A DNA stretch of 10,859 nucleotides from Thermoplasmata archaeon (lineage in GTDB: Archaea; Thermoplasmatota; Thermoplasmata; Thermoplasmatales; Thermoplasmataceae): positions 1 through 10,859 of the forward strand of contig JAKAYM010000060.1 in assembly GCA_021826795.1 (NCBI GenBank). The letters are read 5' to 3'. A model generated the notes under the pieces. That model saw nothing but the letters and a program-made list of their open reading frames with translations. It searched no databases and was not told where the DNA came from. Shown piece after piece: positions 1-7,149 of this stretch. The first letter of the stretch is position 1. Each line of letters starts with the position of its first letter. A program made the position numbers and the translations under genes.

Positions 1-407
1 TATGAATTCCGGTAGATTTCTGAATAATGATCTATTGACCTTTGATCTGCAATCTTGTCCATTTTTTCAAGCAGTTCCTTATCTATATTTACCTGCTTTA
101 CTGTTCCATCCTCAATGAGCACATCAGCCTCGATGTTTTCTGTAGAGCAGGGAAATATTCTGGACCATTCAATTCCCAATCTACCGGAATTCATACCGAG
201 ATTTTTTGCATTTTCGTGGTCTTCCCTGAATTTATCCCAGTATCCAACTCCGTTCTCTGGTTTATCCCCGGAAACATAATGATTTAATGCGTTGTTTTTA
301 CTATTTGCCCATGCATACCAGTCAGAATTTGTGTCCTTATCAGATATTCCCATTTCAAATTGAAATCCACATTCAGAAAATCCAAATTTAAAATTTCTGT
401 CAAACAT
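1..407 (-). CDS. GH1 family beta-glycosidase (beta-galactosidase/beta-glucosidase), N-terminal part, cut by window edge
   Basis: The frame is open from an ATG at 407 to the left edge, giving 135 codons of an enzyme that is normally about 480-490 residues. My translation aligns by eye with archaeal GH1 enzymes such as Sulfolobus LacS. It has FKFGFSECGFQFEMG at residues 6-20, including the substrate-binding Gln16 of this family. It also has DWYAWAN near residue 30, SGDKPENGVGYW near 47-58, and LGIEWSRIFP around 75-85. GH1 enzymes are retaining glycosidases that hydrolyse beta-linked sugars, here presumably in the cytoplasm since no signal peptide is seen. The two catalytic glutamates lie beyond the window, so activity cannot be judged. 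The ATG is preceded by an AT-rich TATA-like element at about -31 to -19, fitting a leaderless transcript. The gene follows a TrmB-like regulator and an ABC importer, suggesting a sugar-use locus. The exact substrate is not readable. Confidence 0.9.
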   Translation of the reverse strand, partial: MFDRNFKFGFSECGFQFEMGISDKDTNSDWYAWANSKNNALNHYVSGDKPENGVGYWDKFREDHENAKNLGMNSGRLGIEWSRIFPCSTENIEADVLIEDGTVKQVNIDKELLEKMDKIADQRSIDHYSEIYRNS

Positions 408-425
408 AATAAGATTAAGATATAC

Positions 426-469
426 ATATTATTAAAAATTGTTGATATACTATCTTGAGAATTAGTATA
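426..469 (-). promoter_or_regulatory. Promoter of the GH1 gene with upstream inverted repeat
   Basis: On the minus strand an AT-rich element TTTTTAATAATAT (438-426) lies 31 to 19 bases before the ATG at 407, the place of an archaeal TATA box for a leaderless mRNA. Seven bases upstream of it is a perfect inverted repeat, TATACTA (446-452) and TAGTATA (463-469), with a 10-base spacer. Its centre is about 50 bases from the ATG. A similar repeat sits at the same place in the binding-protein promoter, so I infer an operator, perhaps for the neighbouring TrmB-like protein. The TATA box is a weak match, and the sequence is AT-rich enough for chance dyads. Confidence 0.5.
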
Positions 470-492
470 ATTCTATTACAGGGGCATTATTT

Positions 493-1506
493 TTAGGTTA
501 ACTTTGTAAGTATTATACTTACAAGTTTTATATCTTCATATATGGCTGATTTTCCACCTACAGAATATATTTGATCACCTGAACTGATATAAAAGGATTG
601 TTTTTTTCCGTTAATCCTTTCGGTGTTAATTATCTTTCCAGTAATATTTATTTCTTCATCCCTGTATACACCCTGAAGGGTACCTTTTAAACTAATTCCA
701 TTCTTTATGTAATAATCTATTATATCGCAGGCAAACCAGATATTCGTTAATTGATGATATACCGACCGCTCGGGATAAGCAAGATATTCGGCAGGTTTCC
801 ATATTTCATAATAAAAATAGTAACTGAGGGCATGCAATAACTGATCTTCTTCGAGATATATTGCATAATCACTGTTATCAATCCCGCCCTTAAGATTTGA
901 GAGAACAAAGGTTCTATCTATCATAACCATTTCAAGTGGTTTTCCATCAACATATTTTAATATTATTCCACTGGGTACCTCAGCCAGTATTTTTGCAGGT
1001 GTGTCATTGAAAAGCACGATTCCTACAGTAATTCCCTTTCTGATCTGTTTCTGTATGATGCTGATCGTATACTGATATGACTTGTAAGAAAGAGCCATTA
1101 TTATCTCATATTTTGCTGAATATATCATAGATTTTATCCTGTCTTCCACATTTGAGTTTCCCTTTACGAACCATATATACGGATCTTTTACAGGTACGGT
1201 TGATACGTTATTTTCAACGTAATGATTTAATTCCTTTGCATAGTTGTCAATCCAGAGTATTTCTTTCTGCATTACTGTATCCACGGGCACAGCACGGTAC
1301 AGATGTTTTTTCCCTGTTACTACATCCACAAAACCCTTTTCCTGAAGCGAATTGAAAAGATCATAAACTCTTGGTTGTGGCACTCCTGCAATTTTAACTG
1401 CACCCGTAGGAGTATTGGGTCCATAAATGAGTAGGGCCCTGTATAGTTTTATTTCATAATTTGATAGACCGAATCTGGATAGTTCTGAAAATATCTCCTC
1501 AGCCAT
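493..1506 (-). CDS. TrmB-family sugar-sensing transcriptional regulator
   Basis: A 337-residue protein, close to the 338 or so residues of Pyrococcus/Thermococcus TrmB. Residues 1-75 form the TrmB-type winged helix-turn-helix, with the typical recognition segment GVPQPRVYDLFNSLQEKGFV (41-60). A helical linker follows (about 76-100). Residues 108-337 match the layout of the TrmB effector-binding region, with a phospholipase-D-like alpha/beta part (about 110-235) followed by a beta-rich C-terminal part. Family members bind sugars such as maltose, sucrose or glucose and control sugar ABC transporters and glycolytic genes. Its position between an importer and a GH1 enzyme suggests local control of both. 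The ATG at 1506 has a TATTATAT box 21-28 bases upstream and no ribosome site, so it is probably leaderless and transcribed separately from the ABC genes. The effector cannot be deduced from sequence. Confidence 0.88.
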   Translation of the reverse strand: MAEEIFSELSRFGLSNYEIKLYRALLIYGPNTPTGAVKIAGVPQPRVYDLFNSLQEKGFVDVVTGKKHLYRAVPVDTVMQKEILWIDNYAKELNHYVENNVSTVPVKDPYIWFVKGNSNVEDRIKSMIYSAKYEIIMALSYKSYQYTISIIQKQIRKGITVGIVLFNDTPAKILAEVPSGIILKYVDGKPLEMVMIDRTFVLSNLKGGIDNSDYAIYLEEDQLLHALSYYFYYEIWKPAEYLAYPERSVYHQLTNIWFACDIIDYYIKNGISLKGTLQGVYRDEEINITGKIINTERINGKKQSFYISSGDQIYSVGGKSAIYEDIKLVSIILTKLT

Positions 1507-1509
1507 GTT

Positions 1510-1562
1510 GTATACATTATTAATAAATATAATAATATATTTGTATAGTCATTATTAATAAT
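1510..1562 (-). promoter_or_regulatory. Promoter of the TrmB-like gene with internal repeats
   Basis: TATTATAT (1534-1527) lies at -28 to -21 from the ATG, the same word and position as in the M20 and SfsA promoters. Around it are a 12-base direct repeat, CATTATTAATAA at 1515-1526 and 1550-1561 (35 bases apart). The second copy is part of a perfect 12-base palindrome, ATTATTAATAAT (1551-1562). A 6-base inverted pair TATACA (1511-1516) and TGTATA (1542-1547) is centred on the TATA box. These could be autoregulatory sites. The very low sequence complexity makes chance matches likely. Confidence 0.5.
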
Positions 1563-1587
1563 AGCATTAATATATAAATATACGAGT

Positions 1588-2574
1588 TCAGATGTTTCTT
1601 GCCCATCCTGGGTAGCGGGTGCATCTGTAAAAATGTCCTGACCCATCTGACTGTTTCAGTTCTGGATGAACGCCTGAACATTCTGGTACAGCAAAATTAC
1701 ACCTTGGATTAAAATAACATCCATTTGGTATGTGGTTAAAGTCTATTGCGGAACCTTTCATAATCATACTGCTGTCTATTTTACTCCCTATTAAAGGTAT
1801 GCTCTTCAATAGCTGATATGTATATGGATGTGCGGGAGTATTCAGTAGATCACTGTACATCCCTGCTTCTACAATTTCACCAGCGTACATCATTATTATA
1901 GTGTCTGAAATTCCAAATAGAACTGGAAGATCGTGTGATATAAAAATTATGGTCAAGCCGAGGGTCCTTTGAATATTTTTTATATCTAATAATATATCAT
2001 GCTCTACCATGACATCAAGACCGGTTGTAGGCTCATCCAGTATGATAAATTTAGGATTAAGTAAAAGCGACATGGCTATAACAACCCTCTGTCTCATTCC
2101 ACCTGATAATTCATGAGGAAAATTGTTCAGTATATTCTCATTCAATCTTACAAGCTCCATAGATGATGAAATTTTGCGATCAAACTCACTTTCGTCGATA
2201 TTATGTGCAATCATCATGTCATAAAATTGCAGTCTTATTTTTTTAACCGGATTTAAGGCGTTCATTGCTGCCTGCGGGATAAATGATATTTCTGTACCTC
2301 TTAATTTCCTCAATTCGTTCTGTTTCAATTTTAAAATATTTTTTCCTTCAAATATTACTTCGCCTGACTTTATTGTGCCTGGATACTTGAATGAGTTATA
2401 TAGTACCGCTGCAAGTGTGCTTTTACCTGAACCGGATTCCCCCGCAATGCCGAGTATTAAATCTTTATTCACTGAAAAATTAACATCCTTCAATACCGGT
2501 ATATATCCGCTTTCGCTTTCATATCCGGCGTTTATGTGATTGATCTCCATTATTTTATCATAACTATTATACAC
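1588..2574 (-). CDS. ABC transporter ATP-binding protein, OppD/DppD type (Opp/Dpp family)
   Basis: A 328-residue ABC ATPase, one of the two subunits powering the importer. It shows Walker A GESGSGKST (45-53), Q-loop Gln101, signature LSGGMRQR (156-163), Walker B FIILDEP (176-182) and switch His214. The C-terminal oligopeptide-transporter extension begins with HPYTYQLLKSIP (249-260). It carries four cysteines (286, 292, 299, 318) in the pattern known from DppD/OppD structures to hold an iron-sulphur cluster. I chose the GTG at 2574 because AGGTGA (2584-2579) lies four bases upstream and overlaps the stop codon of the preceding gene. An in-frame ATG at codon 9 (2550) has no such site and remains an alternative. 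It is the last gene of the ABC operon, 8 bases after the partner ATPase. Membrane-associated on the cytoplasmic side. Confidence 0.92.
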   Translation of the reverse strand: MYNSYDKIMEINHINAGYESESGYIPVLKDVNFSVNKDLILGIAGESGSGKSTLAAVLYNSFKYPGTIKSGEVIFEGKNILKLKQNELRKLRGTEISFIPQAAMNALNPVKKIRLQFYDMMIAHNIDESEFDRKISSSMELVRLNENILNNFPHELSGGMRQRVVIAMSLLLNPKFIILDEPTTGLDVMVEHDILLDIKNIQRTLGLTIIFISHDLPVLFGISDTIIMMYAGEIVEAGMYSDLLNTPAHPYTYQLLKSIPLIGSKIDSSMIMKGSAIDFNHIPNGCYFNPRCNFAVPECSGVHPELKQSDGSGHFYRCTRYPGWARNI

Positions 2575-2578
2575 ATTT

Positions 2579-2584
2579 TCACCT
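2579..2584 (-). promoter_or_regulatory. Ribosome binding site deciding the GTG start of the OppD-type gene
   Basis: AGGTGA, complementary to the 3' end of archaeal 16S rRNA, lies four bases before the GTG at 2574 and overlaps the TAG stop (2585-2583) of the upstream ATPase gene. An out-of-frame ATG (2576-2574) shares its last base with this GTG and would give only an 8-codon peptide. The site supports coupled translation of the two ATPase genes. Confidence 0.6.
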
Positions 2585-3365
2585 ATATTCTTTTATACGG
2601 ATTTGGTGCCGCCGCAATTAGTTTTCTGGTGTATTCATTTTGAGCTCCATTAATAATAGATTCTGTATCCCCTTCCTCCACTACAGTTCCCGCCTGCATC
2701 ACATAAAGCCTGCTTGTTATCATGCTTACGGTATTCAGGTCATGTGTTATATATATTATACTTATTCCAAGCTGTTCTTTTATCCTTTGAAGAAGCATCA
2801 ATATTTCAATTCTAACCGATACATCTAACATTGAAACCGGTTCGTCTGCTATGAGTATTTTAGGGGAAACGGCAAGTGCTCTTGCAAGATAAACCCTCTG
2901 CCGTTGCCCTCCAGAAAGCTGATGTGGAAACTTTTGCCTGTAAGAATTATTTAATGTAACCATATCCAGAAGCTCATTTATTCTATCATTAATGTTCCCG
3001 TTGTATTTTGACAGTATAAGCGGCCGTTTTATATGCCATTCTACACTATGATTCGGATCAAGAGATGCATAGGGATCCTGGAATACCATCTGTATCTCTT
3101 TTCTGTATTTTTTGATATCTTTCCCTCTATATCCAGTGATATCCTTATCCATGTAGTAAATTTTGCCACCTGTTGCCCTGTAAAGGAATACCATTAACTT
3201 TGCAAATGTGCTCTTTCCACTTCCACTTGCGCCTACGATTCCTATAAGTTCCTTTTCTTCCAGATGTATATTTACGTTCTTTAATGCCTCTGTTTTATCA
3301 GCCGTTATAAGTCCATGCCTGGAAACAAACGTTTTGGATAGATTCTCAGTTCTCAGAATTGACAT
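2583..3365 (-). CDS. ABC transporter ATP-binding protein, OppF/DppF type, short form
   Basis: A 260-residue ABC ATPase that pairs with the OppD-type subunit. Visible motifs are Walker A GASGSGKST (45-53), Q-loop FQDP (95-98), signature LSGGQRQR (150-157), Walker B ILIADEP (170-176), D-loop SMLD (178-181) and switch His208. The protein stops soon after EYTRKLIAAAPNP (244-256). It therefore lacks most of the C-terminal extension and the cysteine cluster that its partner has; OppF proteins are usually above 300 residues. All motifs needed for ATP hydrolysis are intact, so this looks like a natural short form, not a broken gene. The ATG at 3365 is set by a strong AGGTGAT site. The gene overlaps the end of the preceding permease gene by 20 bases, which points to coupled translation and equal dosage. 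Confidence 0.92.
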   Translation of the reverse strand: MSILRTENLSKTFVSRHGLITADKTEALKNVNIHLEEKELIGIVGASGSGKSTFAKLMVFLYRATGGKIYYMDKDITGYRGKDIKKYRKEIQMVFQDPYASLDPNHSVEWHIKRPLILSKYNGNINDRINELLDMVTLNNSYRQKFPHQLSGGQRQRVYLARALAVSPKILIADEPVSMLDVSVRIEILMLLQRIKEQLGISIIYITHDLNTVSMITSRLYVMQAGTVVEEGDTESIINGAQNEYTRKLIAAAPNPYKRI

Positions 3366-4308
3366 TCAGATCACCTATAATTTTTTTATTTTTTGCTTTC
3401 TTTTTGCTTTTAAATCTTCTCAGAGATGGATTCCCTATTTCATCCATGCCGAAATTTAGTAAAATGAATGAAAACATCAGTATGGAAATCATGAAACTCG
3501 GTGGTAAAATCCACCACCACATGCCGGTAAGATAAGCCTCATTATTTATTGCCCAGTATAGCATGGTGCCCCAGTTTACCTGTAGTAAATTTCCCACACC
3601 TAAATACTCAACAAATGTCAAACCCATAGTTCCGTACATCGCTGTAAAGAAAAAATTCGATATAATAACTGGAAAAATTGCTCTTATTATTTGCCTGAAA
3701 ATAATGCTGACTCGAGATTCCCCTATTAATATTGATGATAGTATAAAATCCCTTTTTGCAATGGAGAGGGTTATAGATCTGAAGGTTCTAGCACCGAATG
3801 CCCATCCGGTTATTATTAGTATCAATATAGTCGGTAAGTATCCGAGGGACTGGTGGAGCCCCAGGAAAAATGATCCAAATAACATTATAAGTAGAACACC
3901 GGGTATGATCAGGAATATATTTATAATTCCGGTAATCAAGGCATTAACACGTTCCGATGCAAATCCGGCTGATACACCAACAGCTATTGAAATTAGGGTT
4001 CCAAGTAATCCTACAGCAAAACCCACCATGAGGGTTGGGGCTGCCCCGTAGAAAAGCTGTGAAAAAACATCCTGGCCGTATATGGTTGTTCCAAGTAAAT
4101 GGGAATAACTTGGTGGCATTCCACGTGCAAACTCATACTTTGAGGGGTTATATGGAGTAAAAAACTGCCCTAAAACGGCAAATAGAATAAGTGCCACAAG
4201 CATTATAAATCCTACCTTGGCCTTACTATTAGAAAGCAGGATTTTAAGTGGATTGACTATTTTATTCAGTAATTTATTATCTTTATTCGTTGTATCAGAT
4301 TCTTCCAT
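3346..4308 (-). CDS. ABC transporter permease, OppC/DppC type
   Basis: A 320-residue inner-subunit permease. The N-terminus has the OppC-type lead helix (about residues 32-50, VGFIMLVALILFAVLGQFF). It is followed by the typical periplasmic-loop motif HLLGTTIYGQDVFSQLFYGA (about 70-89; OppC proteins usually have LGTDxxGRDxxSRxxYG). Five more hydrophobic helices follow, with an EAA-type cytoplasmic loop (ILIGESRVSIIFRQIIRAIFP) that contacts the ATPases. The family's arginine-rich C-terminal end is present (MDEIGNPSLRR), then a basic tail (RFKSKKKAKNKK). A tryptophan-rich stretch, GMWWWILPP, precedes the last helix. The ATG at 4308 is only two bases after the stop of the OppB-type gene and has GGAG and GTGA upstream. 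The gene works with the OppB-type permease to form the membrane channel. Substrate is not evident from the permease itself. Confidence 0.92.
   Translation of the reverse strand: MEESDTTNKDNKLLNKIVNPLKILLSNSKAKVGFIMLVALILFAVLGQFFTPYNPSKYEFARGMPPSYSHLLGTTIYGQDVFSQLFYGAAPTLMVGFAVGLLGTLISIAVGVSAGFASERVNALITGIINIFLIIPGVLLIMLFGSFFLGLHQSLGYLPTILILIITGWAFGARTFRSITLSIAKRDFILSSILIGESRVSIIFRQIIRAIFPVIISNFFFTAMYGTMGLTFVEYLGVGNLLQVNWGTMLYWAINNEAYLTGMWWWILPPSFMISILMFSFILLNFGMDEIGNPSLRRFKSKKKAKNKKIIGDLNVNSEN
3370..3376 (-). promoter_or_regulatory. Strong ribosome binding site of the OppF-type gene
   Basis: AGGTGAT lies four bases before the ATG at 3365 and inside the coding end of the upstream permease gene. 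It is the best anti-16S match in the operon and fixes this start despite the 20-base overlap of the two reading frames. Confidence 0.65.
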
Positions 4309-4310
4309 TT

Positions 4311-5315
4311 TTATTCACTCTCCTGCCGGATTCTTGGATCAAAAAATCCATAAAGTATATCGACGATAAAATTTCCTACGAGAACGGCTATTATGACCAT
4401 GAGAAAAATTCCCTGAATTAGAGGATAATCCAGATCATCGATTGCAGTTATCATGTAAAGTCCAACGCCCGGATATGAAAAAATCGATTCCTCTATTATC
4501 ACTCCACTTACAGATAGTCCTACTGACATGGCAAAACCAGTCAAATTTGGTAGAATTGCGTTTCTATATGCAATCTGGTTTATCTGATAGTTTTTGAATC
4601 CGAGGTTTTCAGAATAACTGATAAAATCACTGTTTACATTAGGTATGATATTATTTCTCATTCCCAATTCCCATCCGCCGAGCGATGTTAGGATTATTGT
4701 TAATACAGGAAGTACAGCATGGTATATTACACTAATTATAAATGGAGCGTTCAATCCAGGATTTACATATATACTATATGCTCCCCCTATAGGGAAAAGT
4801 TTGAGATCAAGGGAAAATATGTCTAGAAGTATAAACGCAAGAACAAATGCAGGAAATGACGCCATAAACATTGCGAACATATCCATGGATAGATCCTTAA
4901 CAGAGTTTCTGTGTATTCCTGCATATCTACCCATTCTATTACCCACGAAGAAAGAAATTGCAATAGATGATATTACAAGAAGGAGTGTCCATGGTAATGC
5001 ATGATACAAGATATAGGATACTGGCTCTGGGAAAAAGGCCACAGATATGCCAAGATTTCCATGCGCGAGGTCTATAAGATAATGATAGTATTGAACATAT
5101 AATGGTGCATTGGATATTCCATATTCTGATGCAAGCTGATGTAAATATCTGGGATTGACACTTCCACCACCTTCCCTTATTATTGTAGAATATACTGTTT
5201 CAGCTGGATCACCTGGCATCAGTCTAGGTAAAATAAAATTTAATGTTATGGCTCCGTATAGTACTGCTATAAACGCAGCAGTTTTTTTTAAAATATATTT
5301 ATACGGAATTATCAT
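4311..5315 (-). CDS. ABC transporter permease, OppB/DppB type
   Basis: A 334-residue membrane protein with about six hydrophobic helices. The N-terminal helix ends in FILPRLMPGDPAE (about 28-40), the standard OppB/DppB opening, where the family has R-x-x-PGDP. The binding-protein-dependent transport domain occupies roughly residues 95-330. It includes a cytoplasmic EAA-type loop, SENLGFKNYQINQIAYRNAI, and ends in the common YGFFDPRIR. It pairs with the OppC-type permease encoded immediately downstream to form the translocation path. The ATG at 5315 lies 12 bases after the stop of the binding-protein gene; the bases between give only a weak ribosome site (GTGG), so translation may depend on the upstream gene. 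Confidence 0.92.
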   Translation of the reverse strand: MIIPYKYILKKTAAFIAVLYGAITLNFILPRLMPGDPAETVYSTIIREGGGSVNPRYLHQLASEYGISNAPLYVQYYHYLIDLAHGNLGISVAFFPEPVSYILYHALPWTLLLVISSIAISFFVGNRMGRYAGIHRNSVKDLSMDMFAMFMASFPAFVLAFILLDIFSLDLKLFPIGGAYSIYVNPGLNAPFIISVIYHAVLPVLTIILTSLGGWELGMRNNIIPNVNSDFISYSENLGFKNYQINQIAYRNAILPNLTGFAMSVGLSVSGVIIEESIFSYPGVGLYMITAIDDLDYPLIQGIFLMVIIAVLVGNFIVDILYGFFDPRIRQESE

Positions 5316-5327
5316 TTAAACCACAAT

Positions 5328-7139
5328 TCAATCCTTTTCCCTCTTCCTTTTCCTGGTATATAGTGCTAATGAGCCTATAACCGCTATTGCAGCTATTATT
5401 CCTCCTGCTATTTCATAGTCCTTTAATGCATTATTATGGCTCGGTGGCGTACCCGAATAATAAAGATGCAGCATGACTAATTCCATCGGGCCAGGATACC
5501 ATGGCATGGGTATGCCGTATGGGTTATTCTGATTCGGGAAACCCTTTATACTGCTATTTACATATTCATACCAGTCTGCTGAATATACTAATGGTATAAC
5601 CGGCATCTGATTCAATACTATACCTGCCATATCGTTTAACAATTTATCCTGTTCGCTTATATTGGCTACTTTGGGGAACATGTTAAAATCTGTCTGGAAT
5701 CCTGTACCTGTATCATTCCATCTCTCCTCGTTGTTGTATGCGGTAGTACCGGTAGGTACAATTGGGCCAACTAGACCTGAATAATCATACCAGGGATTCG
5801 GTCCTATTCCTGTAACTGTAACCTCCGCCATCTGGAAGTGCCCCTCAGCAACATCACTATCAACACTGCTTAAAGTAGGAGTTTGTATTGTCACCTTTAT
5901 TCCGATATTCTGGAGACCGGATGCGATAATTGAAATATCTGTATCCCAGTCAGTGTATCCTGCTACTGATATTAAGTTGATTGAAGGTAATTTAGTACCA
6001 TTTGGCTCGTATAATACTCCACTTTTCATTGTATATCCATGGTCTTCTAATAATGTAAGGGCTTCGGTAGTATTATAGTCCGAAAGTGCATCAGCTTTTG
6101 CCTTATTTGTAGAATTCAGATAAAACAATTGCTGGCTCAATATATCTGCAGCATTTGCAGGTCTTTCATAGCCATACTCGCCTACTTTGCATATTTCAGT
6201 TCTATTTATAGAAAGGCTTATCGCCTGCCTGAAGAAACTCTGGTTAAGGGGATATATATTATCATTTGTTATGAGTGTAACCGGCTGACCTGGGGGGAAC
6301 CAGTAATGAGCATTCGGGTTCTTTGATGTGAGTAAGGTTGTTATATTCGGTTCAAAAACGGATGCCCACTGAACCTGCCCATCCTGGAGTGCCAGAGTAA
6401 GTGCGGAATTACTGGTGTAATCTATGTATACAACATGTTCTATGTGTGGTTCATCCGGCTGCCAGTAGTGTGGGTTGGCTGTTAGGACTATCTTCTGACC
6501 ACTGAAGCTTGTAAGTGTATATGGGCCGGTTCCTATTGGATCTTTTACAACCTTATCCTGTGGGTCCTTGATTCCCTGCCACAGTTGGGCAGGGACCATA
6601 AATGTGGAACCTATATAGAATAAACATTGTGTATCTTCCTTTGAAAAGTTGAAATCCACTGTATATGGTCCAACGGCAGAAATACTAGCAATATTACCCC
6701 AATCACCGAAAAGGGTTTTCTGTTCGTTGAACATATATAAAACATCACTGGAATTGAAAGCCATGCCATTGCTGAATTCTACATTATGCCTTAGCTGGAG
6801 TACTAACTGCGTATTATTATGTTCCCAGGTATAGTTTGTTGCAAGCCACGGGGTCACAGTTCCGTTATAGGTATTAATCTGTAATAAAGGTTCGTACAAT
6901 AGAGACATGATACCTGCTGGGGGTGACCACACGTTAAAAGGATTAAAATTGTCTGTAAAGGCAGCGGATGGCCCTGGTGAGATATATATGGTTCCAGATG
7001 GGGAACTACTGGTTGTAGCGGGCGCGTTGCCGGTTGCAGAAACGGTTTGAAAACCGCCATATAAACCGGTACCTACCATTACAATGACAGATACGGTAAC
7101 TAGCAAAAGCATTAACTTTTTACTTTTCATGATATTCAC
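5328..7139 (-). CDS. Extracellular solute-binding protein, SBP family 5 (Opp/Dpp type), with C-terminal membrane anchor
   Basis: A 603-residue protein that captures substrate outside the cell for the ABC importer. A basic start and hydrophobic stretch (residues 5-35) form a signal peptide without a lipobox cysteine. A Ser/Thr/Pro linker (about 38-50) leads into the SBP_bac_5 domain (about 50-560), with family landmarks LRHNVEFSNGMAFNSSDVLYMF, GTGPYTLTSF and FFRQAISLSINRTE. A hydrophobic helix (577-594) followed by RKRKREKD anchors the C-terminus in the membrane. The mature part has 14 N-x-S/T sequons, fitting a heavily glycosylated surface protein. The C-terminal motif with FPNQNNPYGIPMPWYPGP resembles what I recall from sugar-binding members of this family; that is memory, not a search. 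I chose the GTG at 7139 because the TATA box is centred 25 bases upstream. An in-frame ATG at 7130, preceded by GTGA, is the alternative. Confidence 0.9.
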   Translation of the reverse strand: MNIMKSKKLMLLLVTVSVIVMVGTGLYGGFQTVSATGNAPATTSSSPSGTIYISPGPSAAFTDNFNPFNVWSPPAGIMSLLYEPLLQINTYNGTVTPWLATNYTWEHNNTQLVLQLRHNVEFSNGMAFNSSDVLYMFNEQKTLFGDWGNIASISAVGPYTVDFNFSKEDTQCLFYIGSTFMVPAQLWQGIKDPQDKVVKDPIGTGPYTLTSFSGQKIVLTANPHYWQPDEPHIEHVVYIDYTSNSALTLALQDGQVQWASVFEPNITTLLTSKNPNAHYWFPPGQPVTLITNDNIYPLNQSFFRQAISLSINRTEICKVGEYGYERPANAADILSQQLFYLNSTNKAKADALSDYNTTEALTLLEDHGYTMKSGVLYEPNGTKLPSINLISVAGYTDWDTDISIIASGLQNIGIKVTIQTPTLSSVDSDVAEGHFQMAEVTVTGIGPNPWYDYSGLVGPIVPTGTTAYNNEERWNDTGTGFQTDFNMFPKVANISEQDKLLNDMAGIVLNQMPVIPLVYSADWYEYVNSSIKGFPNQNNPYGIPMPWYPGPMELVMLHLYYSGTPPSHNNALKDYEIAGGIIAAIAVIGSLALYTRKRKREKD

Positions 7140-7149
7140 TCTACATACA

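Noticed and set aside
42..287. Plus-strand open frame of 81 codons near the left edge
   Set aside because: It is antisense to the GH1 coding sequence, whose minus-strand translation matches a known family throughout.
1449..1646. Minus-strand open frame spanning the end of the OppD-type gene and the start of the TrmB-like gene
   Set aside because: It overlaps two well-supported genes in another frame and covers the TrmB promoter.
3563..4051. Plus-strand open frame of 162 codons
   Set aside because: It lies wholly antisense to the OppC-type permease, has no recognisable domain or start signal, and is explained by the permease's codon composition.
4645..5004. Plus-strand open frame of 119 codons
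   Set aside because: Antisense to the OppB-type permease; no family features.
1588..7139. Plain oligopeptide transporter annotation
   Set aside because: Possible, but the family also carries sugars in archaea and Thermotoga, and the TrmB and GH1 neighbours favour sugar; I did not assign opp gene symbols for this reason.
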